From assembly GCF_030867095.1 (NCBI RefSeq), contig NC_081828.1, positions 53,607,434 through 53,671,433 of the forward strand: 64,000 bases of DNA. Reading direction: 5' to 3'. Source of the stretch: Alligator mississippiensis (lineage: Eukaryota > Chordata > Crocodylia > Alligatoridae). The position numbers were made by a program, and so were the translations under genes. Under the pieces are notes generated by a model, which worked only from the letters and a program-made list of their open reading frames with translations, was not told the origin of the DNA and did no database searches. Positions 1-12,200 of this stretch are shown one piece after another; positions within the stretch are counted from its first letter, which is position 1, and each line of letters begins with the position of its first letter.

Positions 1-42
1 TCTTGGTCTTGATCGAGGTGGTGATCTTCCGAATGGGAGCAT

Positions 43-846
43 TCACTTTCTTCGAGGCCGAAGACGATATCTTCGTTCTTCAACTGATGAATCCAGCTGG
101 GCTGAGGTGTTGGGTTCAGGGGAGAGGTTACTAGCACTTGCACCCTGATGCTCCTCACTTGCCTGAGTGAGGTCCTGAGGGTCTTTGTCCTTGGCCTCAG
201 GGAAAGATCCCAACCTTGGTTGGAATACAGCTGCTTCGGGGTCCAATGGAGGTGATACCTTCTTGCAGTGCGAGGCGTGAGTCCACGTTTGGTGACCTTG
301 GCAACGAACAGCAGAATTAGTGGTCAGAAGTACCTGGAAAGATCCTTTCCATCTGGGTTGAAGTGCATTTTTCCGTTGATAGACCTTTACGTAGATCCAA
401 TCCCCTGGTTCGAGGTTGTGACAGGGAACATCCGGTGGTTGAGGTAAGGCTTCTTGGACCTGTGAATGAACAGACCTGACATACTTCATTAATACCTTGC
501 AATAATTTAGTACAGTTTCATCAGTTAATTGTAGGTCTGTTTGGTGAGGGGCAACAGGTGGTGTAGCTGGCATCCTCATGGGTCGTGCCATGAGTATTTC
601 ATAAGGGGTTAGGCCATGTTATCTGTTAACAGTGTTTCTAATGTGCATAAGAGCAATGGGCAGTGCATCAGGCCATTTGAGGCCTGTTTCAGCACAAATC
701 TTCGAAATGCGCGTTTTTAAATCAGAGTTTTTATGTTTTATAGCACCACTTGATTGTGGATGATAACTACAGTGTAGGTGTTGCTGTATGTTGAGTGCTT
801 GGCAGATGTTTTTTACTATGTCCTGTGAAATGGGTGCCGCGGTCAC
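43..846 (-). pseudogene. pol: ERV copy A: integrase C-terminal part of pol, broken
   Basis: This is the end of the pol frame, separated from the main pol frame by a 2-nt deletion near 820 and interrupted by a stop codon near 605-615 (a lysine codon in copy B). Visible parts are the third integrase catalytic region (HPQSSG; the glutamate that follows it in copy B is altered to lysine here) and the C-terminal region with the LEPGDW and RWKG motifs that mark gamma-type integrases. The frame closes at 43, just before the env region that lies off the left edge. The residue change at the catalytic glutamate together with the frame breaks means no working integrase. Confidence 0.85.
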
Positions 847-3799
847 TATCTATTGTGAGGGGCAATCCAAATCTAGGGATGAATTCTTTGAGCAATTTCT
901 TTGCTACAGTGATGGAATCAGCACGTACGCATGCGTAGGCTTCCACCCATCCAGAGAACACATCAATAATAACAAGAATGTACTCATAAGAACAGCACTT
1001 AGGTAGCTGCACAAAATCAATTTGCAGATTTACAAACGGTCCCCATGGAGGGGGATGGGCTGCGGGTGTCGTTTTTACCCATTGCCCAATGTTGTTAGCT
1101 AAGCAGATGGGACAGGAGCTACAGTACTGTTGTGTCATGGAAGGAAAATTTGGGGCAAACCAATTTCTTTGTACTGTAGCAAGCATCCCCCCTTTGCTCG
1201 TATGGGCCACAGAGTGGGTTAAACGAGCAAGATGTGACAAAAGCTCTCTAGGCGCCATCAGGCGGCCATCCGGGGAGCGCCAGAGAGAGTCGGGGTGCAG
1301 TGAACATCCTGCACGTAGCCAGTCATTTATTTTCTTTTTTGGGGCCTGATTTTGAAGAAGGGCCAGACTTGAAAGGCTAGCCAAAGGAGACTGGTCTGCT
1401 GAAAAACAAACAAAAACAGAGTTAGGAGCCTGTGGGCCAGAAAGGGCCGCATTTTTGGCAGAACGGTCTGCTAGATCATTTCCTCGTGTGACATCATCAA
1501 AGGGTTTCTCATGAGCTTTACATTTAACAATAGCAATAGCAAGAGGCAATTGAACAGCTTCTAAGAGCGCTTTTACATAACAACCATGACTGATTTGGGT
1601 CCCTGAAGAAGTGAGGAACCCTCTTTGTTTCCAGATTTGTCCAAAATCATGAACAACACCAAAAACATACTTAGAGTCAGTATAAATGGTTGTGGTTTGA
1701 TTTTTTGCAAGAATGCAAGCACGTGTTAAAGCAATGAGTTCAGCAACTTGAGCAGAATGAGCTTGGGGTAAAGAATAGGCTTCCAAAACAGCATACTGAG
1801 TGCATACTGCATATCCCGCAACTAATTTGCCTGCATCATTTCTAAGACAGGAACCATCAACAAACAAAACAAGGTCAGAGTTCGGGATAGGAATGTCCTT
1901 GAGGTCAGTTTGAGGGGTTAACAATTGAGTTGTGATAGACAGGCAATCATGAGGCTCACCATCAGAGGCAATAGGCAGAAGTGACGCAGGATTCAGAATT
2001 GAACAGCGATTTAAGGTTACATTTGTAGCTGACAGTAGAAGTTTCTCATATTTAGTAAGACGGGAATTGGAAATGTGCTGAGTTTTGCCCTTGAGCAGAA
2101 GGGCCATCACAGCATGTGGAACTACAACAGTTAAAGAGTGTCCCAAAACTAGAGAATCTGCCTTTTCAACCAACAAGGCAGCAGCTGCAACTGAACGGAG
2201 GCAAGGAGGAAGTCCCGCAGCTACGGGATCAAGGGCAGAGCTGTAATATGCAATTGGGCGATGCTTTTCACCATGCAGCTGAGTGAGTACTCCTAAAGCG
2301 ATTCCTTCCCGTTCATGACAAAACAAGGTAAAGGGTTTCTTATAATTAGGAAGTCCAAGAGCGGGAGCAAGAGTGAGGGCTTGCTTAAGGGTCACAAATG
2401 CTTGTTCGGCTTCAGGAGTCCAAGGGAGGGGTTCCGGGGTGGTATCATGAGTGAATGCTTGCAAGGGTTTTGCAAAAGCAGCATAACCCAGGATCCACTG
2501 TCTACAATAACCCGTTGCACCTAAGACTCCCCTCATCTGTTTTCTAGTCATAGGTTTGGGAATGTTGAGGATAGCTTCAACTCTACTAGGGGAAAGGTGT
2601 CGTTCTCCTGCTGAGATATCATGCCCTAAATAATGTACCTTAGACTTGCAGAGCTGCAATTTAGATTTTGAGGCCTTGTGGCCTTTCTGAGCTAAAGCTG
2701 TGAGGAGTGTCAAAGTATCTTGCTTACAGGCCTCCAAAGTGGGTGAGGCTAACAATAGATCATCAACGTACTGAACAAGGGTGGACCCCCCTTTGAACAT
2801 GATAGGATCCAAATCCTTTTTTAGGATCTGGGAAAACAGGGTTGGGGACTCTGTATATCCCTGAGGGAGTCTTGTCCAGGTATATTGAAATCCCTGATAA
2901 GTAAATGCAAACAGATACTGGCTATCCTTATGAACGGGGATAGAGAAAAAAGCAGAACAAAGATCTACTACTGTGAAATATGTAGCATCTGAAGGGATAC
3001 AGGGAAGAATAGTGGCAGGGTTAGGGACCACGGGGAAAGCGGGTAAAACAGCGGCATTTACAGCTCGAAGATCTTGCACAAAACGATACGTATCTTTACC
3101 AGGTTTTTTGACAGGTAGGATAGGTGTGTTGCAAGGGGAGCGTATTGGGACAATAATCCCTTGCTCAAGGAGTGAGGAAACGACAGGCTTGATCCCTTCC
3201 TCAGCTTCCTTTGAGATGGGGTACTGTGGGACACGAGGAAGTGGCTTGGCAGGGTTCAGGATGATACGCACTGGTTCAGCACTCAGCATGTGCCCCACTT
3301 CATTCGCATGGGTGGACCACAGCTGTGGAGGTACTCGTGCCAACAGTTCCTCTTGCAAGTAGGAAGTGTCAGGATCAGAGTACTCCTGGGTTAGCAAAGC
3401 CACAAGCTCGGTTCCCCTATGTTCCGGTACCTCAAGGTAAACACCATCTGGGCTATAATAAATCACGCATCCCAGTTTACACAGCAAATCCTTACCAAGA
3501 AGGTTGACAGGTGCACAGGGGCTAAGAAGAAAGGCATGATTTCCAGACAAAGGGCCAATAGAGATGGAGACAGGTTCAGAGACGGGATGTGGGATAGGTT
3601 GTCCGCTTATACCGACAGCATTTATAGTTTCAGAAGAATAAGGTAGAAAAGGAAACTCAGCAGCCTTTAGTGTGGAGCGGGACGCTCCGGTGTCGACAAG
3701 ACAGGAGACAGGTTTTCCAGAAATAAGGCATTCAACAAACGGACCAGATTGGTCAGTAGCAAGCAAAGGAGCAATGATGTCACTGTCCCTCAGGCTGTC
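767..3799 (-). pseudogene. pol: ERV copy A: protease-RT-RNase H-integrase (pol), long open frame
   Basis: An open frame of about 1000 codons follows the gag stop (TAG at 3802-3800) in the same frame, as in gammaretroviruses that make Gag-Pol by stop-codon readthrough. In order it shows the aspartic protease motif DTGAS, reverse transcriptase with LPQGYTESP and the YVDD catalytic box, a connection region, RNase H with the FVDGS and YTDSKY motifs, the integrase HHCC zinc-binding region, and the first two catalytic aspartates (QIDF, TIDSDRG). It ends early through a 2-nt deletion near 820 that throws the last integrase part out of frame. Unlike copy B, its RNase H region is in frame. Confidence 0.9.
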
Positions 3800-5409
3800 C
3801 TATTCAACACTGGGAAAATTGACAGGAAGTGGAGGTGGGGGCTGGGGTCTGGGTCCTTGGCCGGGGCAGTTGGGACATTCTGATTTCTAATGTCCTTCTT
3901 GCTTGCAATAATGACATTGGTTCCCATAGCCTGGGTTTTGTGGGCTCAAGGATCTATCTCTTCCCCTGAATCTACCCGGGCCTCCCCTTCCCCGTCCTCG
4001 TCCCCTTCCTCTACCTGGACCCTGTAACTGAGAAATCTTTAAGGCCATTAACTTAAACTCGGCATTGTCTTTAGACCGTTCCAATTTGTTATGAAAATGG
4101 TTAGCCGCAGCAAGGACTTCGGTCAAATCTTTAGTTTCCCAGCCAATAATTACTGTTTGAATTTTCTCAGCAATTTTAGGGTTAAGTCCCTGGACGAATG
4201 CTGCCACTATTGCTTGTTTAGCATTTCTGACTGGGTTATCCGTTTCTGAGTATCGTTCAAATGCCTGTTTGAGGCGTTCTAAATAGTCACTGGGGTGTTC
4301 ATTTTTGTTTTATTTACAGGTATTTATTTTGGTCCAGTCTGCCTTTTTTGGGCAAATTGTGAGAACTGCCTGAACCAAAGCATTTCTCTTGTTAATAAAG
4401 TCTTGGCCAATCCCTGGGTTTTGATCTGGCCAAGTACAGGCAGCGTACAGACGTAGCATAGTTTCCTTGGGCAAAATGGATCGCATGAGCTGATTAATGT
4501 CAGCCCATGTTGGATTATAACAATCTATAACAGTCTGCAATTCTTCCTGAAATTTTTCTGGGTCTTCCCTGATTTTTGGGAACTTTTGAGTTAAATTGTA
4601 GAGATCACCTGGAGTCCAGGGTGCATGCACAGTTACTATATTTTGTCTATCGGTGTCAATGCCTGGCATTTGTCTTAGGGGGTAAACTTGTGCAGTTCAG
4701 GATCTCAGATTGATGGGAGATCTTTCCATGCCTATTCCCATTCTTCTAAATACACCTGTGGTGGGTTGTGACCCAGGAGTAAATTGCCACACTGGTGATG
4801 ATTGAGTGGCAGATATGGTGGATGAGTCCGGACTATTAAGCTCTGTGGATGGATTTACTGAAGGAGCTTCAGCTAATGGGTCACTAGCCTGGGCTGCAGC
4901 CTGATGTTGAACCGGTTGTTGCTGATGTGGGAGTCCCAGGAGAGCAGGGTTCGAACAAAGGTCAAGGATATCCTCTGCTGGCTCCGGTGGTGGGGGCGCC
5001 CCGGGCAATGCTGGATACATTGGAGTGGTGGCCAGCGTGTAATTTGGGGGAGCAGCCAATTTCTCCCGAACAGCTTTTAACTGCTGTTTTAATTTTTCTT
5101 GAGAGTCTTTTAGGCTCCTAGTTTGAGATTCTGTCCGCCTTTTGGACATTTCATCATACCAATAAAAGAACGCGTCCCACTGGTTTTGTGGTGTTTTGGA
5201 TCCACAGGGCTCTAAAGCTCCTCTCAAGTGCACTATTTTATCCTGATCAAATGTTCCTTCCTGTGGAAAATGCTTCACAGGATCATCCCTAGTATACCAG
5301 TTCCACTTATCCAGGTACTTGCAAGTCTCGGGAGAATAGTGTGTGTACATAAAGTACGCCGGAGTCCCCTTAGAGGGGCAGGAACTTGTTTAGACTGACT
5401 TGTTCCCAT
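3800..5409 (-). pseudogene. gag: ERV copy A: gag, several disruptions
   Basis: This is a homologue of copy B gag: an N-terminal MGTSQ start that fits an N-myristoylation signal, a proline-rich middle, a capsid-like region, an RG-rich stretch and a zinc knuckle. It is broken by a 1-nt deletion near 5385, a TGA near 4695 (CGA in copy B), a TAA near 4308 (CAA in copy B) and a TAG near 3885 (a tryptophan in the zinc knuckle of copy B). The disruptions mix CpG-type and other changes and show no strong mutational bias. It ends at the TAG shared with copy B. Confidence 0.88.
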
Positions 5410-5931
5410 TTTCAGTCACACAGGGAGACGTAGGAGAGGCTTATTTAGGATGTCCGGGCCGCTCAGTGCCTTGCCCTGCAGTTTTTCACTGCCCAGACAA
5501 AAGGCTTCTGACCCGACACCGGCTCATAAAATGGAAATGGGGAGGGAAACGCTAGAGGGATCCTTTCACTCCTGCTCTCGGCAGAAGCTACTGGGACAAG
5601 GGGTTTGGAAAAGACAAAATCACTCAGACGCCCTGTCCACTGGGTCACGAGGTTCCAGTTGGGCCCCCTTGCCTTCAAAACTGCCCTGTCAGGCAGAATT
5701 GGGGCGGCTGAACCCAACTGTAGTCTCAGTCCTGGTCAGTGGCTCATATTTCTAAATACACACACATGCACATTTATTCAGTCAGCCAGACCTCCTACCC
5801 CACACCGCTTTAGTTAATTAACTACAAGCCCGATGTGCTGTTGGATGAAGGTGGCTCAAACAGTTTCTCCCTAAATAAAACATACGTTACCAGACACAAA
5901 ATGGGATCTTTTATCAGACAGAAAATTTGGC
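5410..5931 (-). other. ERV copy A: 5' leader remnant
   Basis: Non-coding leader between gag and the lost 5' LTR, matching copy B 35690-36349. It has a single unit of the ~150-bp segment that is duplicated in copy B, so the duplication in B is not ancestral to both. Open frames of 84 aa and 101 aa (opposite strands) are present here and in copy B, but only because the copies are so alike; neither is in frame with gag. Confidence 0.8.
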
Positions 5932-6120
5932 CCTTCTGTGCCCCCGTGATGAACTTAAAGGCAGCCACGAGGTCGCCTCTCAACCTTCTCTTGCGGAGGC
6001 TGAAAAGGTCCAGTTTCTCTAGTCTCTCCTCGTAGGGCTTGGTCTGCAGGCCCTTGACCATACGAGTTGCCCTTCTCTGGACCCTCTCCAGGTTATCCGC
6101 GTCCTTCTTGAAGTGTGGTG
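5932..6120 (-). mobile_element. CR1 LINE fragment (ORF2 C-terminal region)
   Basis: The minus-strand translation contains LERVQRRATRM and LFSLRKRRLRGDLV, the very characteristic end of the CR1 reverse transcriptase ORF. The fragment abuts the truncated leader of ERV copy A on the left and a miniature element on the right. The open frame running from it into the ERV leader is a chance fusion. Confidence 0.9.
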
Positions 6121-6535
6121 ACTCCATGCGTGCTCCAGGGCTCAAGCACCCACCAAGAAAATTAGCAGGTGCTCAGCACCCATGAGCTACAGCTATGCTG
6201 CTTGCAAACATTAAAAACATGCACTTTACTGAAAATAGCAGCATGTTACTTCAACCCAGCTCTGCAGTATCTGTAAAGATCAGGCGCTTCAGCAGGGCTT
6301 TTTGGCACTTTTAGCTGAAGCTGATTCAACCACCGATTAGATAAAAGCACCAAGAAAAGCCCCACTAAAGTGCCTGATCTTTACAGATACTACAGAGCCA
6401 GGTTGAAGTAATGCTCCCTCTTCTGGGTATGTGTGGGGCTTGGCGTGGGAACACACTGAGTTTAAAGTGCTGGGGAGGGGGGTTACATCTGCAGGCACCC
6501 ACCAGCAAAAACCAAAGTCAGCACCTATGATAAAG
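6118..6535 (-). mobile_element. hAT-like miniature element with internal hairpin
   Basis: In reverse orientation this matches the shorter element at 9917-10112 at both ends: a start like GGTGCTGACTTTGG, an internal CCAGAAGAGG segment and an end like GCTTGAGCCCTGGAGCAC. It holds an inverted repeat of about 67 bp per arm (6248-6313 and 6342-6409) with a short loop. It lies in or beside the CR1 fragment. Family assignment rests on the related copy, which has an 8-bp target duplication. Confidence 0.6.
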
Positions 6536-6539
6536 AGTA

Positions 6540-7290
6540 AAGGCCACATCTACAGTAAACTTTCCATCCCTGGCAGTGTTATCCTCAATCATGCCATGAT
6601 GCTCTAGGCAGGCTGCCTCCTACACTAGAAGACATTTAGCTGCATCCATACAATGCTGCAGGTGGGCTCTTTAGCAATGCTGAATGCCAGTTAGCCTGCC
6701 CCCAGTACTGCTCAGACATGACTACACTGCTTTTAATTTAGCAGGTAGCTCATACCCACATAGAGCAGCAGGCTGCCAGATACGGGATGCATCTACATGT
6801 GCTATTCAGGTGAAGCACTACACTCTGGTGCTTATTGCACCAGTTTATTTCACCTGGGTGCTGCATTTGTGTGTGCCTGGGACTGCTGTTGAGCTGGGTC
6901 AGCTGGCAGGGGTCTTGGGGGTCAGCCTTGCCAGGTTAATTGAGCTGCTCCAACCCAGCTCAATGTGCTGCAGAGGGGCTGGCTGGGGCACAAGAGCGCT
7001 TCATTGTGGGGCTAGCTGACAGGCAGCCTCTGCACTGAAGCACCCTTGTGCCCCAGCCATCTCCAACAAAGTCTACACACGCAGTGCTGCAAAGTAAAAA
7101 ACTCCACAGCAGGATAGTACTTGTATTTACAAGTACTATCCGGCAGTGGAGTTAATTAGTTTACTACATCCTAACAGCACTGCACATGTAGACAATGATG
7201 TTTTACTGCTGAACTAATTAGGCAGCTCCGCAGTAAATGTTTCATGTAGAGCCCACAGTAGTTTACTCAGTAGATATGCCAGGCTATTTG
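6540..7290. repeat. Composite of short repeats with a strong palindrome
   Basis: No gene is seen. Several pieces carry the motif GTCTACATGTGC or its complement (6785, 7068, 7190, 7240), which also bounds the element at 24301-25196. Around 7068-7195 lies a long imperfect palindrome whose centre is GGATAGTACTTGTA, two T, then the exact complement. This looks like one or more foldback DNA elements; the exact ends are not clear. Confidence 0.5.
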
Positions 7291-8848
7291 TTTAGATCAA
7301 GAAGCTGCTTCTTCATGTTCTGTACTGCTTCCATTGTTCTAAATATAACCATGGAATGTGGATTTTGACTAAAAATATACCTTATTGTGTCTGGCTAGTA
7401 ATTAAATGGGAATAGAAATTATTGATGAAAAAGAGCTATGAGTATTTTGTCCCATCAAGGCCAGTGTTGGATTGTTGCCTAGAATATATACATTTTTCAA
7501 TCCTTTGCCCAGGCTTCTACTATATGTCTCAAGGGGAGGGGTGTCGGTACCTCCCTGAGAGACACACAACTTGAACATTATATCCTGAGACCAATATTGG
7601 TCTTCTGTACCCCTAAACATGGTGGGAAAATGCTTCCCCACACCACAGAACCCTTCTATACACTGCAAAGGTCCTGTTTTTGACCTTGGTGTGTAAATCA
7701 CAAGTTATTCCCACATGAATCAAACAGGCATGCCTTCGGAGTTTATCGCTGGAGAAAACCAGGTAGGTGAAAATAAAGGCACCCATTCAGAAGCATTTCA
7801 CATATGTTACCTGGGATAAATAAAAGCTTCACCAAACAGAGAAATCTAAAATGGGTTTTACCCTGAAACCTGGTTTCTCTGCCTCTTCCTTTATTGGGCT
7901 TCAGAAGCTAATAATGTATGTATCAGTAGGTCACTATTTCTGGCAATTCCAGCGTGCTTTATATTGTCAGGCCACACAGTTCATCTCTCTATGCTTCTCT
8001 AAGTGCACTCTAAAGCCACAAGCACTGTCTATAAAACAGCACAATGTTTATCAAGAGACACAGCTGCATATACTTAGAAGACTAAAATCATTTTTAGAAG
8101 GGTCCAGTAAAGGTCACAAGGCTCTATAATTTGTTTTCCTTCATATAGTCTTTACCGGATCCTCTATGAATAGGCCTTTTGAGCCTGGATTAGGCTTTCA
8201 TTGGTAGTAAAGTAATTGCTGCTGTTGCCAGGTAACTGCACTTGCCACAGCACATAGAACTGGGATTGACTTGAAAGCCAGCTCATGGAAATGGCTTGCT
8301 GTGCTGCTTTGATCAGTCACTCACAGACAGGCAAAAAAGGAAGCAAAGCAGGCAAATCCACAATGAGAGGAAATGCAGCCATAAAGAGGGTCAGTGAACT
8401 CCATCCATGACTAGTAACACAACACATGTTCCAAATGTCATCAGTGGCCCTCCCCTTCTGGTTATAATTAAGGTCTTCCATTGCTGATGTTTATTTTTTC
8501 TGAACCTCATTGTTTGTTTGCAGCAAATTAGGCTCTCTTTAGGGAAGAATAATTGTTTTGTTAGCCACATTTCAAATATGGTTTTCCCTGAATTATATGA
8601 ACAGCTGGTCATCTCCAGAGTTACGTGATTTTGCAAATGAGCTTGCAGCTTGCCTGGTACTTTTCCAAGGATAAAGGTAAATATTTTTGGCCTGCAAAAA
8701 ATTGTAAATTTAGGGTAGTTTTTGGCCCTGATTCTGCAAAGTAGTCTATTCAATCAGTCCCCAACACCTGTTTAGAGTTTTATGTGGAGCAGTTTGCAGG
8801 ATGGAGGCCTCTGGATGTATATTACATAGCATTTCTTTATGTCTAGAT
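7291..8848. other. Unannotated stretch
   Basis: I see no gene, exon with homology I can name, or bounded repeat here. Open frames are short and have no recognisable product. Confidence 0.5.
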
Positions 8849-9133
8849 CAGTGGTTTTCAACATTTTTTAGACTCGCAGCACCCCCGGCTAGACTCATAG
8901 CACCCCTCGGAAATTGCCAGATCTTCGTTTTCATTCTTTTTTTTTTACTACAAAAAAAATAACATCAATTCTTCTGTTGCAAAGAACTCAGAAAGACTAC
9001 AACTGTGGATTTCTATTTGAAATCTCTGGATTTTTCTGTTGACTCCTGTTTGTAAGTTTATTAGTGCTAACATTATATGGCACTTTGTGGCACCCTTGAA
9101 AGGATCTAAAGGAACTCCAGTTGAGAATCAGTG
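8849..9133. mobile_element. hAT-type miniature element, 285 bp
   Basis: It starts with CAGTGGTTTTCAAC and ends with the near-complement GTTGAGAATCAGTG. It is flanked on both sides by the perfect 8-bp direct repeat GTCTAGAT (8841-8848 and 9134-9141), the target-site duplication length of hAT transposons. No transposase frame is present, so it is non-autonomous. Confidence 0.9.
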
Positions 9134-9224
9134 GTCTAGATGCATTGGTCATTATTTAAGACTAGAAATTGTTTCCAAGGCCTTCTTGGCTATAACTCTT
9201 CCCCTCTCACAAAGCCATGTGTCT

Positions 9225-9310
9225 AATAAAATAATAACAATGCTTTGCACTCAACAGCACCTAACATGGGAGGGTGTCAAAACCCTTTGCAAGCATTCAT
9301 AAAAATTGTC
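9225..9310 (+). repeat. SINE-like fragment
   Basis: The text around CAGCACCTAACATGGGAGGG and AACCCTTTGCAAGCATT resembles the degenerate unit seen in old amniote SINE tails (crossing into a 'rest of the cell size' type core is not visible). Weak assignment from pattern only. Confidence 0.35.
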
Positions 9311-9908
9311 CCCTAATCTTCTGCAAGACAGAGAGATCAATGCACATGCTAGCCCTACATTGTGGGTACCATGATTTCTTTTTATGGGGGACAACTTCAT
9401 GCCTTTTCTGACAGCTTTGCGGAGATAGCCATATGGCATGGGCTTGGGCTTGGAACCTTTGAAAACCAGGCCAGAAGTGTATGAAGTTGAGCTCCTTAAA
9501 GTAGAGACCACGTTTGAAAATGCTGGCCAGAGTTTCCTGTCCGAAATCTGGTAGGAAACCTGTTGGCATCCCAAGAATAGAATATAAGATTTCTGAGTCC
9601 TACTCCCATGCTGGAGACCACACTCCCTGGGTACTCTTGGGACTCAGAATTATCTGGGTTCCATCGTACATTTAAATCCATAGTTGTCATTAGTGAATTT
9701 ATTAAGTTCCTCATACATGAACAGACAGATACAGAAAGGTCTTTGAAACTGTGGGCAGGAGCAAAGACCATGTTGTAACACGGTGTCAATATGTGCCACA
9801 GAAAAAACAAGAGAAGTGGAGAGGTGGAGGAATTCTCAGGGTTTAGGAAATCCCTGAGTATTCTCTGGCTTCGCCCCTACAAATGAAGCACTTGTTATCA
9901 CTGTTATT
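9311..9908. other. Unannotated stretch
   Basis: Nothing that I can support. The overlapping minus-strand frames of about 100 codons have no recognisable domain. Confidence 0.5.
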
Positions 9909-9916
9909 AACTATAG

Positions 9917-10112
9917 CAAAGGCGCTGCCTTTGGTTTACCCGGTGGGTGCTTTTTATTTTTTTGCGTTCCCACACTGAGCCCTGCACACGCCCAGAAGAG
10001 GTAGCACATTATTTCAAACTGGCTCACCCAATGTGGCTCATGGGTGTTGAGTACCCACTCATTTTTTAATGGCTGCTTGAGCCCTGGAGCACCCATGGAG
10101 TCAGCCCCTGTG
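9917..10112 (+). mobile_element. hAT-like miniature element, 196 bp
   Basis: Flanked by an 8-bp near-perfect duplication, AACTATAG (9909-9916) and AACTACAG (10113-10120). It shares both ends and an internal segment with the longer element at 6118-6535, in the opposite orientation. Confidence 0.75.
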
Positions 10113-10120
10113 AACTACAG

Positions 10121-11284
10121 TGCTGTCTCTTTACAATGTAAACAGTAATGGACTCTCCCCAAGCAGGTAGTCTGGATAGTTATCCAATACTAATACCTAC
10201 CCAGTCTCTTTCTGAAGTGAGGCATTTGGAGTGTGTGCAAGTTCCTACTCCACCAAATTATTTATTCAGGATCTTCACCCCAAAAGGCCACAAAGCTCTG
10301 TCTCTGCCATGCATACTGAATGATCATGGTGGTGATTTGGGAGAACCGAATGAAAACTTTCTCTCTTCTTTCTCCATGCAGCTAATTCCCAGAACAGTAA
10401 TATGCTGCTGGAATCAGGAGGGAAGTGCAGTGGGTTTGGCATGTCAGGAAGGAAAACTTGTGGCAACAATACCAAGGAGCTGACACACAGGACCTGATTT
10501 CACAGTGTTTACCGTTAGACTCCGCTATTCAGATTTCAACCCTGTCTGCTCTGAAACATCCTTAGTCAGAGTTTTGTGCTCTCCATGGCTACAATACAAG
10601 AACAACAGAAAATCCATATCAGAATGTCTTGATGAAAAATAAAGCATTATTCTTATTGTGCTACAGTCTGAGCTTTTAAGATATACAAAGATGCACAATA
10701 CAAGCTGCTAATGAGGCAGAAAAAAGCAGTGTTGTGTTTGCTGAGTGCTGAGGTACAATAGAGTGCAGCGTTGTCTTAAACTTTGTCATAGAGAGAAGAC
10801 TTCTGTGGATCTTCTTATGACTCGATATCCACAGACATACATTTTCTCTCACCTTGTTGACCAATACAGGGTTATTTTCTGGAACAAAGCACAAATAGGA
10901 AGACAAAGTAGAACTACTGAGTGAGGCAATATGATTATAGACCATGGCTCTCATTTTCAAATGCATTAATGATACCAGTGTTAGCTAGTGTAGAGTTTCT
11001 TGTGGAGGGGTTTGCAGATGAGACCTTAAGAAAGGAAGGCCTGTAGAGATTTCCCATTGACTTCAATAAGCTTTCAATCAGAATCTATAAATGCAGTAAT
11101 TTCTTACAGAATCCATGTTGCTGTGTTTCAGTGCTGTTATATGTATTTATGTCTATTTGTCCTTTGGGGGTTGGTTTAAATGCAGGTATCAGGCTTAATG
11201 CCATACAAACAACACTGGAAGATGCAGCCCTTACGTCAAGCTGCTTACAAAGCATAACCGTGTGTGTTGTTTGTGCATTGCTTC
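10121..11284. other. Unannotated stretch
   Basis: No gene or bounded repeat recognised. Confidence 0.5.
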
Positions 11285-11760
11285 CAGGTTAAATACATTG
11301 TCTGGGGAATTATAGATCGGACAGCCCAACTTCTATTCTTGAATAGATACGGGCACAAATAATCAGTCTTTCTATAAGAACCTTGTAGATGACAAGGATA
11401 AGCAATAGCCAGTATGGATTTGCCAAGAACAGGTCGTGTTCCCCTGTGGATAGGGACAAAATAGTAGATATGATAAATCTGGACTTCAGTAAGTCGTTTG
11501 ATAGTATACTATATGACATGATGCTAGACAAACTAGGGAATATGGCCTAGAGGAAACTCCTGTAAGATGGCTACACAGATGGCTTGAAAAACATATTTGG
11601 GGAGTAACTGTCAGTGCCTGGCTTTCAGAAGGGAAGAATATATGTACAGGTCTGTCTTGGGTCTGTCATTTATTTGGATGATAGAATTTAGAGGACAGGA
11701 TTACAATGAATTGAAGGACAGGATTAAAATTCAGAATGAGTTTGGCAAATTGGAAAAATG
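11285..11760 (+). mobile_element. CR1/L3-type LINE fragment, decayed
   Basis: The + strand carries a degraded reverse transcriptase segment: a part like SQYGFAKNR followed by NLDFSKSFDSI, the palm motif (usually DFSKAFDT) with the first catalytic aspartate, and then a region like MLDKLGNM. Stops and frame shifts are frequent. The arrangement matches the CR1/L3 clade of amniotes. Confidence 0.75.
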
Positions 11761-12192
11761 ATCTGAAATAAATAGGAAGCAATTCACCATCAGTTCACAA
11801 TATTCCTTTATTAAGGGACAGATCAGATAGGATAGAGGTGAGATGGGGGACCACCTTCAAGAACTATAAGCTGGTATATTTGCATATTCTTTATTTTATG
11901 ACCCTTTAGGACTTTAAATATTGACTCATGATCCAGCTTTTGGTAAATTCAGTCATTGTCTCCTTCCCATATTGTCTTTTTCAGCAGTTCTCATTAACTA
12001 ACTCATTGGTAGTTACTGTTGACCTCACCCCCTCCAGGTAAAGCTCCTGCTTTTATAATCACCAAATTATGCAGCACCAATGAAAACATCTCCCTTTCAA
12101 TGTCTTGCTTATCTTGCACCTAAGCTATATTTTTCTACAGTGCAGTTGCTACCAATACTCCAAAGGGAGGCTCAGCAGTAATTGCAAAAGCA
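11761..12192. other. Unannotated stretch
   Basis: Nothing recognised. Confidence 0.45.
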
Positions 12193-12200
12193 CTGTCTAT

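Larger units (their letters stand above)
1..5931 (-). mobile_element. Endogenous retrovirus copy A (gamma-type), 5'-truncated, runs off left edge
   Basis: On the minus strand this stretch matches copy B (34955-43929) from the pol/env junction back through pol, protease, gag and most of the leader. Position 1 corresponds to about 41760 of copy B, so env and the 3' LTR lie outside the window. Homology stops at about 5931, inside the leader, and the sequence passes directly into a CR1 fragment; no LTR or primer binding site follows, so the 5' end was lost by deletion or recombination. The first ~170 pol residues differ from copy B at about nine positions, so the copies are close relatives. Genes are broken by stops and small deletions. 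The leader holds one copy of the segment that is doubled in copy B. Confidence 0.93.

Noticed and set aside
5450-5755. ORFs of 84 and 101 codons in the ERV leader, present in A and B
   Set aside because: Conserved only because the copies are nearly identical; the sense one is out of frame with gag, so it is not a glyco-Gag extension.
5822-6145. 107-codon frame joining ERV leader and CR1
   Set aside because: Chance in-frame junction of two broken elements.
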